The position numbers and the translations under genes are program-made. Under the pieces are notes generated by a model, which searched no databases, was not told the origin of the DNA, and saw only the letters and a list, made by a program, of their open reading frames with translations. This document shows, in pieces, positions 1 through 7,856 of a DNA stretch of 64,000 nt; position 1 is the first letter of the stretch, and the number at the start of each line of letters is the position of its first letter. The stretch lies in the NCBI RefSeq assembly GCF_000620765.1, contig NZ_JIAK01000006.1, positions 1 to 64,000 of the forward strand. Direction: 5' to 3'. The DNA comes from Desulfovermiculus halophilus DSM 18834 (GTDB lineage: Bacteria; Desulfobacterota; Desulfovibrionia; Desulfovibrionales; Desulfothermaceae).

Positions 1-46
1 TACAAACCCACATGCCTGCCAAAGCGCAGGCACAACGAAGCATGAA
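1..46. repeat. CATGCCTGCC-type intergenic repeat
   Basis: The stretch with ACCCACATGCCTGCC and a short inverted GCGCAGGCAC resembles copies near 18545-18602 and 20620-20668, and the fragment GCTAACCAGGCATACAAA at 3893-3910. It is a dispersed non-coding repeat. Nothing else is recognisable before the first gene. Confidence 0.55.
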
Positions 47-123
47 AATAACACATCCTGTAAAAACAAGACCTTAGAGCATTATTTTCATACAACAGGC
101 TACAGAAAGATCAGGTAGTATCC

Positions 124-1428
124 ATGTTCAATCAATCCCAATCCGCGGTTGTTTTTCATCCAGAAGAAACCCTGAGCCGGGAAGAGCTGCAGTCCGTGCA
201 GGCCGACCGGCTGCAGACCGTCCTGAAGCGGGCGCGCAGGTCCCCGTTTTATCAGGACAGGATCTTTCCGGAGTGGACTGTGAGCAGTCCGGAGCAGATC
301 CGGGATCTGCCCCTGACCACCAAGGACGATCTGCGGGCGGGCTATCCCTACGGATTTCTGACCGAGCCCCTGTCCTCCCTGGTCCGCCTGCATGCTTCCT
401 CCGGGACCACCGGGAGCCCGACAGCCATTCTCTACACCCGAAATGACGTGAACACCTGGGCCGACCTGGTTGCCAGATGCATGCATATGGTGGGCATGCG
501 CCCCGGGGATGTGTTTCAGAACCTCAGCGGGTACGGGCTGTTCACCGGCGGCCTGGGCATTCACTACGGTGCCGAACGCCTGGGATGTCTGACCATACCC
601 TCCGGAGCCGGGAACAGCAGGCGGCAGATAAAGCTGCTCACGGATTTCCAGGTCACGGCAATCCATATTATTCCTTCCTATGCCCTGCATCTGGCCGCAG
701 TCTTCCAGGATCAGGGCATCGATCCCCGGTCCCTGCCCCTGCGCGTGGCCTTGATCGGGGCTGAGCCGCACACGGAGGAGATCCGGGCCAGGATCGAGGA
801 CGTGTATGGGGTCAAGGCCTATAACTCCTATGGATTGTCCGAGATGAACGGCCCCGGGGTTGCCTTTGAGTGTCCGGCTCAAAAGGGGATGCATATCTGG
901 GAAGATGCCTATCTCCCTGAGGTTCTGGACCCCCAGACCCTGGAGCCGGTGGCCGAAGGGGAGATCGGGGAGCTGGTGATCACCACCCTGACCCGGGAAG
1001 GCATGCCCCTGCTCCGGTACCGGACCAGGGATCTGACCCGGTTTTTGCCCGGCGAATGTCCGTGCGGACGTGCGCACCGGCGCATCGACCGGATCCTGGG
1101 CCGGGCGGACGACATGATCATCATCAAAGGGGTGAATATCTATCCCATGCAGGTGGAGCGGGTGCTCATGGGCATAGAGGAAGTGGGCCAGAACTACCAG
1201 ATCATTCTGGAAAGAGAAGACTATATGGACCAGATGCGGATCAAGGCGGAGATCAAGGACGAGGCGTTCGTAGAGGATATGCGCGTCCTGCAGGCCTTGC
1301 GGCAGCGGATAACCAGGGCCATGCGCGAGGAGCTGCTCATCACTCCCAAGGTGGATCTGGTGGAGCACAACAGTCTGCCCCGCAGCCAGGGCAAGGCCGA
1401 GCGGGTCATAGATCGCAGGGAGGGCTAG
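124..1428 (+). CDS. paaK: Phenylacetate-CoA ligase family enzyme
   Basis: This 434-residue protein belongs to the adenylate-forming PaaK family, which activates phenylacetate or related aryl acids to CoA thioesters in the cytoplasm. The phosphate-binding loop SSGTTGSPT lies at residues 92-100. The YRTRDLTRF motif is near residue 297, a CPCG pair near 312, and the hinge and C-terminal motif IIIKGVNIYP near 331-340. The length is normal for the family. In sulfate reducers such genes often sit near indolepyruvate ferredoxin oxidoreductase genes, but the upstream neighbour is outside the window. The ribosome site before this ATG is weak. The family is clear; the exact aryl acid substrate is inferred. 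Confidence 0.9.
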   Translation: MFNQSQSAVVFHPEETLSREELQSVQADRLQTVLKRARRSPFYQDRIFPEWTVSSPEQIRDLPLTTKDDLRAGYPYGFLTEPLSSLVRLHASSGTTGSPTAILYTRNDVNTWADLVARCMHMVGMRPGDVFQNLSGYGLFTGGLGIHYGAERLGCLTIPSGAGNSRRQIKLLTDFQVTAIHIIPSYALHLAAVFQDQGIDPRSLPLRVALIGAEPHTEEIRARIEDVYGVKAYNSYGLSEMNGPGVAFECPAQKGMHIWEDAYLPEVLDPQTLEPVAEGEIGELVITTLTREGMPLLRYRTRDLTRFLPGECPCGRAHRRIDRILGRADDMIIIKGVNIYPMQVERVLMGIEEVGQNYQIILEREDYMDQMRIKAEIKDEAFVEDMRVLQALRQRITRAMREELLITPKVDLVEHNSLPRSQGKAERVIDRREG

Positions 1429-1542
1429 AGAGCCCCGGGAATAATCCAAGGGCTCGAGCCCCTTCGTGCGGCAGTCGAAAAAGGCCTTGCCAGGAGTGAT
1501 TTCTTCCTGAAACCTTGAAACTTCTGCGGCAGGTGATGTGCT

Positions 1543-2049
1543 GTGCTGGAAATCTTGTCTGGCTTTTTTCTTCTTCTCCTGTTTCTTATCTGGGCCCTCA
1601 ACTTCTTCAGTCTTCCGGCCAACTGGATCAATATCGGCCTCTTGGCTTTGTGGAAGTGGGCGTATCCGGAAATGCCTGGAGGCTGGTGGTTTTTCATAGG
1701 GCTGATCGCCCTGGCCGGGGTGGCCGAGCTCATTGAGTTCTTGAGCCAGATGTTCGGGTCACGAAGGTACGGAGGGAGCAACCGGGGCAGCTGGGGGGCG
1801 TTGATCGGAGCTATTGCCGGAGCTGTGCTTGGTGCGCCGTTCTTTTTGGGCCTGGGGTCCATTCTGGGTGCCTTGATCGGCGCGTTTGCCGGCAGTCTTG
1901 GGGTTGAGCTGGCAGCCGGACGGTCCTGGGCGGAGGCGATCAGGGCCTCCAAGGGCGCCATGCTGGGCAAGGTGCTCGGATTTGTGGCCAAGGCCGCCCT
2001 GGGCATGGTCATGATAACCTGGAGCATCCCCAGAGTATGGCCGGGATAG
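1543..2049 (+). CDS. DUF456 family membrane protein
   Basis: This 168-residue protein is almost entirely hydrophobic. It has an N-terminal membrane segment (residues 2-25), a second around 45-65, and glycine/alanine-rich helices (about 82-125) of the GALIGAIAGAVLGAPFF type that characterise DUF456 proteins. The function of the family is unknown. The GTG start is preceded by AGGTGAT at a good distance. The stop TAG is directly continuous with the 7-bp satellite repeat. It lies between paaK and thrC with no obvious functional link. Confidence 0.75.
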   Translation: MLEILSGFFLLLLFLIWALNFFSLPANWINIGLLALWKWAYPEMPGGWWFFIGLIALAGVAELIEFLSQMFGSRRYGGSNRGSWGALIGAIAGAVLGAPFFLGLGSILGALIGAFAGSLGVELAAGRSWAEAIRASKGAMLGKVLGFVAKAALGMVMITWSIPRVWPG

Positions 2050-2110
2050 AAGACAGAGGACAGAAGACAGAGGATAGAAGCCGGTAGCCAGTGGTCAGTG
2101 GAAGTTGGAA
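2046..2110. repeat. H7 heptad satellite after the DUF456 gene
   Basis: Units such as GACAGAG, GACAGAA and GTCAGTG repeat with a 7-bp period, beginning at the TAG stop of the preceding gene. Confidence 0.8.
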
Positions 2111-2188
2111 TAACTGGAAAATGCGGCCTGGATCCGGCGGGTCCGCGCGGAGGGACGAACGCCCTCTCACCACTACTACAGGATCGAT

Positions 2189-3637
2189 ATGATGCACACT
2201 GATCGGGATACATTTCCTTCCTATCGGGGAGAGATGGAGTACGTCTGCCAGCAGTGCGGGGCCAGATATTCCGGCCAGGAGCTCTACTACACGTGCCCGG
2301 AATGCAGCGGCGTCTTTCTTTTGCAGGATCTTTGCTTCCCCCGGTTGCTGGAGACTCCAGGCCAACGCTGGCGGGAGATATTCGACCGCCGGGCCATGAG
2401 CAAGCATCCGGCCCTGCGGGGGATATTTCGCTTCTACGAGCTGATCAGTCCCATTCTGGAAGTGGATGATATTGTCTGGCTGGGAGAGGGAAACACCCCG
2501 ATAGTGAACGCCAACTCCGGGCTACAGGCGGTGGCCGGCCAGCCCCTGGCCTACAAGAACGACGGGCAGAATCCCAGCGCATCGTTCAAGGACCGGGGCA
2601 TGGCCTGCGCCTTAAGCGCAATCAAAGCCATGGCCCGAAAGCATTCCTGGGACCAGGTGCTCACGGTCTGCGCCTCCACCGGCGATACCTCGGCTGCAGC
2701 AGCCATGTACGCTGCCTATGTCGGTCCGCCGGTGACCTCGGTGGTTCTTCTGCCCCAGGGACGGGTCACTCCACAGCAGCTGGGACAGCCCCTGGGAAGC
2801 GGGGCCGTGGTTCTGGAGCTTCCCGGGGTGTTTGACGACTGTATGCGGGTTGTGGAGTATTTGGCCGACCATTACCGGATCGCGCTTTTAAACTCCAAAA
2901 ACAGCTGGCGGATCCTGGGCCAGGAGTCCTACGCCTTTGAGGTCGCTCAGTGGTACGACTGGGATGTCTCCGGCAAGGCTTTGTTTGTGCCCATCGGCAA
3001 TGCAGGGAACATCTCCGCAATCATGGCCGGATTCATCAAGCTCCACCGCCTGGGGATCATCTCCGGTCTTCCCCGCATCTTTGGTGTCCAGTCCAGCCAT
3101 GCGGATCCGGTGTATCGTTACTACAGCCAGCCGCAGGGACAGCGGTCCTATGCCCCGGTCTCTGTCTCCCCGAGTGTGGCCCAAGCAGCCATGATCGGCA
3201 ATCCGGTATCCTTCCCCCGGGTGGCGGCCTTGGTCCAGGAATACGAAAAGACCGGAGGAGAGGGCAGCTTCAATGTGATTCAGGTGACGGAAGAAGCCAT
3301 AATGGAGGGCATGCTCCTGGCCAATCGGCATGGGCATATCGCATGCACCCAGGGCGGAGAGTGCATGGCCGGACTGCTCCGGGCCAAGGAGCTTGGGCTC
3401 CTGGAGCACAAGGAAACGGCCATCCTGGATGCCACCGCCCACAGCTTGAAGTTCATGGGATTCCAGGAGATGTACTTTCAGGACCGGTTCCCGCCGGAGT
3501 ACGGGGTCCACCCCAGGGATGAACTGCGCAATCAGCCCCAGCCCGTTCTTTCGGAACAGGACACGGCCCACCTGTCGGCGCAGGATTTCGCAGCCCGGGC
3601 GGCCGAAGAGATTGTGCGGCGTTTAGGACTCACCTGA
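2189..3637 (+). CDS. thrC: Threonine synthase
   Basis: The enzyme converts O-phosphohomoserine to threonine with PLP. The N-terminus carries a four-cysteine zinc ribbon (C20, C23, C36, C39), as in the long two-domain bacterial threonine synthases. The PLP lysine motif NPSASFKDRGM places the Schiff-base lysine at residue 134, and a phosphate-binding PIGNAGN motif lies near residue 270. At 482 residues it is in range. Two start codons are possible: ATG 2189 has only a weak AGGA upstream, and ATG 2234 follows GGGGAGAG too closely. It is the only amino-acid biosynthesis gene here and appears to be monocistronic. Confidence 0.93.
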   Translation: MMHTDRDTFPSYRGEMEYVCQQCGARYSGQELYYTCPECSGVFLLQDLCFPRLLETPGQRWREIFDRRAMSKHPALRGIFRFYELISPILEVDDIVWLGEGNTPIVNANSGLQAVAGQPLAYKNDGQNPSASFKDRGMACALSAIKAMARKHSWDQVLTVCASTGDTSAAAAMYAAYVGPPVTSVVLLPQGRVTPQQLGQPLGSGAVVLELPGVFDDCMRVVEYLADHYRIALLNSKNSWRILGQESYAFEVAQWYDWDVSGKALFVPIGNAGNISAIMAGFIKLHRLGIISGLPRIFGVQSSHADPVYRYYSQPQGQRSYAPVSVSPSVAQAAMIGNPVSFPRVAALVQEYEKTGGEGSFNVIQVTEEAIMEGMLLANRHGHIACTQGGECMAGLLRAKELGLLEHKETAILDATAHSLKFMGFQEMYFQDRFPPEYGVHPRDELRNQPQPVLSEQDTAHLSAQDFAARAAEEIVRRLGLT

Positions 3638-3992
3638 GCGAAGATCCAGGGCAGATAGCATGCCTTCCCCTGGATTGCCCGGGGAGATTCATCCCGGTAT
3701 ATGCATAGGGTCTCCGGGCCGGGCAATGACGGAGAGGGACCTTGGCGAGTCCCACACTCGCTCAGAATGACAAACAGAAGAATGGTGGTCCCCGGATGGT
3801 TCTGATGGCCCTCTCGTGTCATTCTGAAGGAGGGTAGGGACTGAAGAATCTATTGCCTTGTGTATACCTGCCTACAGGGGGTGCACGCTGCACGCTAACC
3901 AGGCATACAAAGAAGCAGGTGCCCAGTGCAAGGGCTCTGCCTGATACCTGGCCAGCCTGTTAGGCTGGCGTTGCCAGGGGCAGCTATCCCGG
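3638..3992. repeat. thrC-surE intergenic region with GTCATTCTGA-type repeats
   Basis: Both genes end in this convergent gap. It contains fragments of a widespread bacterial repeat: GGCAATGACGGAGAG at 3723-3737, CTCAGAATGACAA near 3758, GTCATTCTGAAGGAG near 3817 and GAAGAATCT after it. It also contains a GCTAACCAGGCATACAAA fragment at 3893-3910. No open frame with a ribosome site is evident. Confidence 0.5.
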
Positions 3993-4754
3993 CTACCGGC
4001 CGCCGCCCATTGTGGAGGTCAGGGCCTGCATGAGCTCGCGGTCGGTGAAGTCAAAGGTCAGCGGGGTCAGGGTGATATAGCCCTGGGTCAGGAGGGTGCG
4101 GTCGGTATCCGGCTCCAGGTTCTGAGGCAGGATCTCTCCGCACAGCCAGTAGTAGCGGCGACCCCGAGGGTCGGTCCGTTCGTCGTACCAGTCTTCGTAC
4201 ACGGCCCGGGTCTGGGGGCACAGGCGCAGGCTTTTGCATTCGGACATGGGCAGGCAGGGAAAGTTCAGGTTCAATACCCGGCGGGACGGAAGGGAAGCCC
4301 AGCTGATTTTGGACAGAAAATCCTGGACGTATTCGGCCTGAGGGACCAGATCCTGGGGATTAAAGTCGTCTATGGAGACTGCGAGCGCCGGGATGCCGAC
4401 CAGGGCCGCCTCGGTCGCCGCAGCCACCGTCCCGGAATACAGGATGTCCACCCCCACGTTGGCCCCGTTGTTGATCCCGGAGATGAGCAGGTCCGGCCGC
4501 AGGTTGTACACGGTGCCCAGGGCGATTTTCACGCAGTCCACCGGAGATCCGGAAACGCCGAATCCCAGAAACGGTCCGTCGTTGACCTTCTTTATCCTCA
4601 GGGGGGAGCTCAGGGTCACTGCGTGTCCCACAGCGGACTGCTCGGTCAGGGGAGCAACAACAGTCACCTGATGCCCGGCGGCGGTCAGGACCTGATGCAA
4701 GGCCCGCAGTCCCGGGGCCCAGATCCCATCGTCATTGGTCAGCAGAATATTCAT
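3993..4754 (-). CDS. surE: 5'/3'-nucleotidase SurE
   Basis: This is a stationary-phase survival nucleotidase that removes phosphate from nucleoside monophosphates using a divalent metal. The N-terminus reads MNILLTNDDGIWAPG, with the metal-binding Asp pair at residues 8-9, and SGINNGANVG follows near residue 90. The protein has 253 residues, normal for SurE. The open frame continues upstream, but the start is fixed at 4754 by AAGGGAG on the minus strand and by the conserved N-terminus. The gene diverges from the YhaM-like gene across about 50 bp. Its TAG stop lies in GGCCGGTAGCCGG, a heptad-like sequence. Confidence 0.95.
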   Translation of the reverse strand: MNILLTNDDGIWAPGLRALHQVLTAAGHQVTVVAPLTEQSAVGHAVTLSSPLRIKKVNDGPFLGFGVSGSPVDCVKIALGTVYNLRPDLLISGINNGANVGVDILYSGTVAAATEAALVGIPALAVSIDDFNPQDLVPQAEYVQDFLSKISWASLPSRRVLNLNFPCLPMSECKSLRLCPQTRAVYEDWYDERTDPRGRRYYWLCGEILPQNLEPDTDRTLLTQGYITLTPLTFDFTDRELMQALTSTMGGGR

Positions 4755-4805
4755 GGTTTTCTCCCTTGTGCTGCGTATGGACACAACCACCCGTGCAGGA
4801 TGTGT

Positions 4806-5840
4806 ATGCTTTCCAAAACTGTTTTTATCCACGATGTTACTGAAGGCCAAGAGGTATACGAGGTCTTCGTCATTGTCCAGGCCAAGCTGAGCCAGTCCAA
4901 GAACGGTCCGTTCTGGGACCTTACCCTCCAGGACAAGACCGGGCGGCTGAATGCCAAGATCTGGTCCCCCCAGAGCAATGCCTATGCCCAGCTCCTGCCG
5001 GAGCAGGTGGTCCGCATTCAGGGTCAGGTCCGGTCCTTCAGGGATCAGCCGCAACTGGTGGTCCAGAAGCTGGAGGTCGTGGATCCCCAGGAGGTCGGGG
5101 ACTGGGCCGACTTCATTCCCAGCAGCTCTCGTCCTCCGGAACAGATCCTCTCCGAGATAGAAGGCCTGTGCCGGGAGCACCTGCGCTACCCGCCGTGGCG
5201 GAAGCTGCTCAAAGCCGTGCTCAGCGATGCTGCCATGCGCGAGTGCCTGGTGAATGCCCCGGGGGCCAAAAATATCCATCATGCCTATCGGGGCGGCCTG
5301 GTGGAGCATACCCTGCAGGTTGTGCGCCTCTGCCTGGCGGTCTGCGAGCTGTATCCCGACCTGGACCGGGAGATCCTCCTGGTGGCCGCAGTGCTCCACG
5401 ATATGGGCAAGGCCTGGGAGCTGGACGGGGGCATCAGCCGGGACTACACTGACGCTGGTCGCCTGGTGGGACACATTACCCTGGGAGTGGACCGGGTCAT
5501 GCCTTTTGTCGCCCGGGTGCAGGATCTGGATCCGGACTTAAGCCTGCATCTGGAACACCTGCTGCTCAGCCATCACGGAGAGTACAGCTACGGCTCCCCG
5601 CGTCGGCCGAAGACCCAGGAGGCATTTGTCCTTCACTTCATGGACAACCTGGATGCCAAGATGAACACTCTGGATCAGGCACTCACCGGTATCGCCCCCG
5701 GTGCCCAGGGCTGGTCAGCCTATCAGCCCTCTCTGGAGCGCATGGTCTATCGGCCGAAAAAAACATACGATTTGCTGCAGCCGGAACGCAAGTCCAAAAC
5801 ACGGAATGCCAAACAATGCTTATTACCTTTGAAGGAATAG
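4806..5840 (+). CDS. YhaM-like OB-fold/HD-domain phosphohydrolase (3'-5' exoribonuclease family)
   Basis: The 344-residue product has an N-terminal OB-fold-like nucleic-acid binding region (about residues 1-100, with LTLQDKTGRLNAKIW) followed by an HD domain. The HD domain has HAYRGGLVEHT near 157-167 and VLHDMGKAWEL with the His-Asp pair near 198-199. This architecture is that of YhaM/CBF1-type 3'-5' exoribonucleases. I chose ATG 4806 because AGGA lies five bases upstream; ATG 4800 is also possible. The 3' end overlaps tmk by 25 bases, so the two are probably co-transcribed. Nuclease activity is inferred from the family. Confidence 0.85.
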   Translation: MLSKTVFIHDVTEGQEVYEVFVIVQAKLSQSKNGPFWDLTLQDKTGRLNAKIWSPQSNAYAQLLPEQVVRIQGQVRSFRDQPQLVVQKLEVVDPQEVGDWADFIPSSSRPPEQILSEIEGLCREHLRYPPWRKLLKAVLSDAAMRECLVNAPGAKNIHHAYRGGLVEHTLQVVRLCLAVCELYPDLDREILLVAAVLHDMGKAWELDGGISRDYTDAGRLVGHITLGVDRVMPFVARVQDLDPDLSLHLEHLLLSHHGEYSYGSPRRPKTQEAFVLHFMDNLDAKMNTLDQALTGIAPGAQGWSAYQPSLERMVYRPKKTYDLLQPERKSKTRNAKQCLLPLKE

Positions 5841-6454
5841 AGGGCTGCGGGAAAAGCACCCAGGCCGTGCGGGTCCGCGAATGGCTCCAGAGCATGGGCC
5901 GTTCTGTCCTCCTCTCCAGGGAGCCCGGGGGGACCGCAGTGGGTCGCACCCTGCGCAGCCTCCTTCTGGATGCCCAGAACAACCACCTCTGCTCCAGGAC
6001 GGAGCTTTTCCTGTACCTGGCCGATCGTGCCCAGCACGTGCATGAGATCATCAAGCCGGGCCTGGAAGCCGGAAGTGTGGTCCTGGTGGATAGGTTTGCC
6101 GATTCGACCCTGGTCTACCAGGGGTTCGGGCGGGGGCTTGACCTGCACATGGTGCAGGGGCTGAATGAGCTGGCGGTGGACCGGGTCACTCCGGATCTGA
6201 CCCTGGTTCTGGATCTTTCGCCGGAGACCGGCCTGCAGCGGGCCAGGTCCAGGAACGGAGAGCAGGGCACGGATCAGAGCGAGGGGCGTTTCGAGGCCGA
6301 ATCCCTGGCCTTCCATTCCCGGATTCGGGAGGGCTACTTGGAGCTGGCCTCCAGGGACAGGGAGCGTATCGTGGTGGTCAACGGCGCCGGGACAGAAGAC
6401 GAGGTCTATGCCCAGGTCCAGAAGGAGATCGAGTCCCGCCTCCTGTCTCCTTGA
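5816..6454 (+). CDS. tmk: Thymidylate kinase
   Basis: The enzyme phosphorylates dTMP to dTDP. It has a P-loop GIEGCGKST at residues 7-15, a DR motif in LVDRFADST near 90-98, and a lid region rich in Arg (LQRARSRNGEQG). The length of 212 residues is typical. It starts inside the end of the HD-domain gene, so translation is likely coupled. The next gene follows after about 70 bases with its own strong ribosome site. Confidence 0.95.
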   Translation: MLITFEGIEGCGKSTQAVRVREWLQSMGRSVLLSREPGGTAVGRTLRSLLLDAQNNHLCSRTELFLYLADRAQHVHEIIKPGLEAGSVVLVDRFADSTLVYQGFGRGLDLHMVQGLNELAVDRVTPDLTLVLDLSPETGLQRARSRNGEQGTDQSEGRFEAESLAFHSRIREGYLELASRDRERIVVVNGAGTEDEVYAQVQKEIESRLLSP

Positions 6455-6527
6455 CAATGATTCCACAGACACTAAACTCAATCAATATGCCCCAAAATGC
6501 CGTCCGGAAAATTTCAGAGGAGGATCT

Positions 6528-6782
6528 ATGGACAAGGATGTGAAGCTCTATGCCCTGAGCACATGTGTGCACTGCAAGAATGCCAAGAAATTTCTGGATG
6601 AAAAGGACGTGGACTACGACTGCACCTATGTGGACCGGCTCAGCGGCGAGGAACGGCAGGAGGCCATTGAAGAGGTGAAGAAGCATAATCCCAATCTGTC
6701 CTTCCCCACCCTGCTGGTGGGGGACACATGCATTGTCGGATTCAAGAAGGATGAGATTGAAGACGCCCTGGAGCAGTTATGA
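6528..6782 (+). CDS. Glutaredoxin-like redox protein
   Basis: This 84-residue thioredoxin-fold protein has a C13-V-H-C16 active site (STCVHCKNAKKFL) and the cis-proline motif NLSFPTLLV near residues 47-55. The start at ATG 6528 is supported by AGAGGAGG upstream; the longer open frame runs back into tmk and is not used. It overlaps the next gene, a ferredoxin:thioredoxin reductase catalytic subunit, by ATGA. That suggests FTR is its electron donor, in place of glutathione or NADPH. The CVHC site differs from the classical CPYC. Confidence 0.88.
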   Translation: MDKDVKLYALSTCVHCKNAKKFLDEKDVDYDCTYVDRLSGEERQEAIEEVKKHNPNLSFPTLLVGDTCIVGFKKDEIEDALEQL

Positions 6783-7138
6783 GCCGGGTGGAAGACCTGT
6801 ACGCCAAACTCAAGCCCCTGATGGAAAAAAAGGGCCTGTATTTCAACAAAGATCAGGACATGGTCTGGCCTCTGCTGGAGAGCCTGGTGGTGAACAAGGA
6901 CCGCTATGGGTACACTGCTTGCCCTTGTCGACTGGCCTCAGGCGAATATGAAAAAGATAAAGACATCATCTGTCCTTGCGTGTATGCCGCTCAGGACGTC
7001 GAGGAGTACGGCAGCTGCTATTGTGGGCTGTACGTATCCAAGGAATGGAACGAAGGGAGCATTGCCCATGTCCATGTGCCGGAACGCCGGCCCCCGGAAA
7101 AGGCCATGGCCGCTTTGGGGCTGGAGGGTCCTGCCTGA
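6779..7138 (+). CDS. Ferredoxin:thioredoxin reductase catalytic subunit
   Basis: The 119-residue protein shows the FTR catalytic (beta) cysteine pattern CPC, 14 residues, CPC, 12 residues, CYC. In characterised enzymes these cysteines bind a [4Fe-4S] cluster next to a redox disulfide. The family transfers single electrons from reduced ferredoxin to reduce thioredoxin-type disulfides. It is translationally coupled to the preceding glutaredoxin-like gene, its likely partner. No variable (alpha) subunit is seen here, as in most anaerobes. Confidence 0.92.
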   Translation: MSRVEDLYAKLKPLMEKKGLYFNKDQDMVWPLLESLVVNKDRYGYTACPCRLASGEYEKDKDIICPCVYAAQDVEEYGSCYCGLYVSKEWNEGSIAHVHVPERRPPEKAMAALGLEGPA

Positions 7139-7246
7139 AGGGGTGGTCTGAATTGATGAGAGCTTCTTCGTTCCCAGACTCGTTTACGAATGACAACATT
7201 TTCATCCAAACAGGGCACAACCCTGCCAGACACTACGGAGCAGACC

Positions 7247-7471
7247 ATGAAAGAACGTGTGGAATCGATATTGGAAACCATCCGCCCCCAGCTTCAGGCT
7301 GACGGGGGCAATGTGGAGCTGGTGGAGGTTACAGAGGACAATGTGGTCCGGGTCCGCTTGCAGGGAGCATGCGCCGGGTGCCCCATGTCCCAGATGACCT
7401 TGAAGAATGGCATTGAGCGGGTAATCAAGGAAAAGATTCCGGAAATCAAGGCTGTTGAAGCAGTCAAGTAA
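7247..7471 (+). CDS. NifU-like C-terminal domain Fe-S scaffold (Nfu)
   Basis: The 74-residue product is a stand-alone Nfu domain with the C42-A-G-C45 motif (GACAGCPMSQMTL), which binds a transferable Fe-S cluster. It begins at ATG 7247 with GGAG upstream; an open frame starting earlier at 7190 has no ribosome site. Its place after the FTR gene suggests a redox/Fe-S mini-operon. A strong intrinsic terminator follows 25 bases after the stop. Confidence 0.92.
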   Translation: MKERVESILETIRPQLQADGGNVELVEVTEDNVVRVRLQGACAGCPMSQMTLKNGIERVIKEKIPEIKAVEAVK

Positions 7472-7495
7472 GAACCGCCCATGTTGGAGACAAAG

Positions 7496-7524
7496 AAAAC
7501 AGCTCGTTGCGGGCTGTTTTTTTT
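7496..7524 (+). terminator. Intrinsic terminator after the nfu gene
   Basis: The stem ACAGCTC / GGGCTGT (one G-T pair) with loop GTTGC is followed by eight T residues. It ends the tmk-grx-ftr-nfu transcript. Confidence 0.85.
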
Positions 7525-7796
7525 GGTTCTTCGACGTAGCCTGTGGTTTTTTGGAGTTTGCCATCTCTTCTGTGTGCCCACTTTCGGCCCGGTATTTTCT
7601 AAGCCCCGCCAAAGGGGGATCCCTGCCCCCTCCCGGCTACTCACGTGCAGTTCACTACTTTCTGTTTGAGTGAGCGTATCATACACGTGAGTGCCGGGTG
7701 GCGAGACCAAGAAAATGTTCGGGCCTGCCGCTCACGGCACACAGAAGAGACGGCAAACTCTTATGGAGGCAATTCCACTTTCTGGGTCGAAGAGCC
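7525..7796. repeat. TIR11 element, expanded copy with nested inverted repeats
   Basis: The outer ends are GGTTCTTCGAC (7525-7535) and GTCGAAGAGCC (7786-7796). Inside are 25-bp arms at 7554-7578 and 7736-7760 with one mismatch, and an inner pair at 7632-7647 and 7684-7698 with one bulged base. Shorter copies of the same element are at 47549-47627 and 58409-58483. The copy fills most of the gap before gltX. Confidence 0.75.
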
Positions 7797-7856
7797 TTTT
7801 TTTATGCAGGATTGAAAACTTAAATTTGCTCCAAGCAGCTGTGAACTGGAGAGATC

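Noticed and set aside
4755-5474. N-terminal extension of surE across the divergent HD-domain gene
   Set aside because: The extension is the antisense of a conserved gene. The real start has a good ribosome site and the canonical MNILLTNDDG start.
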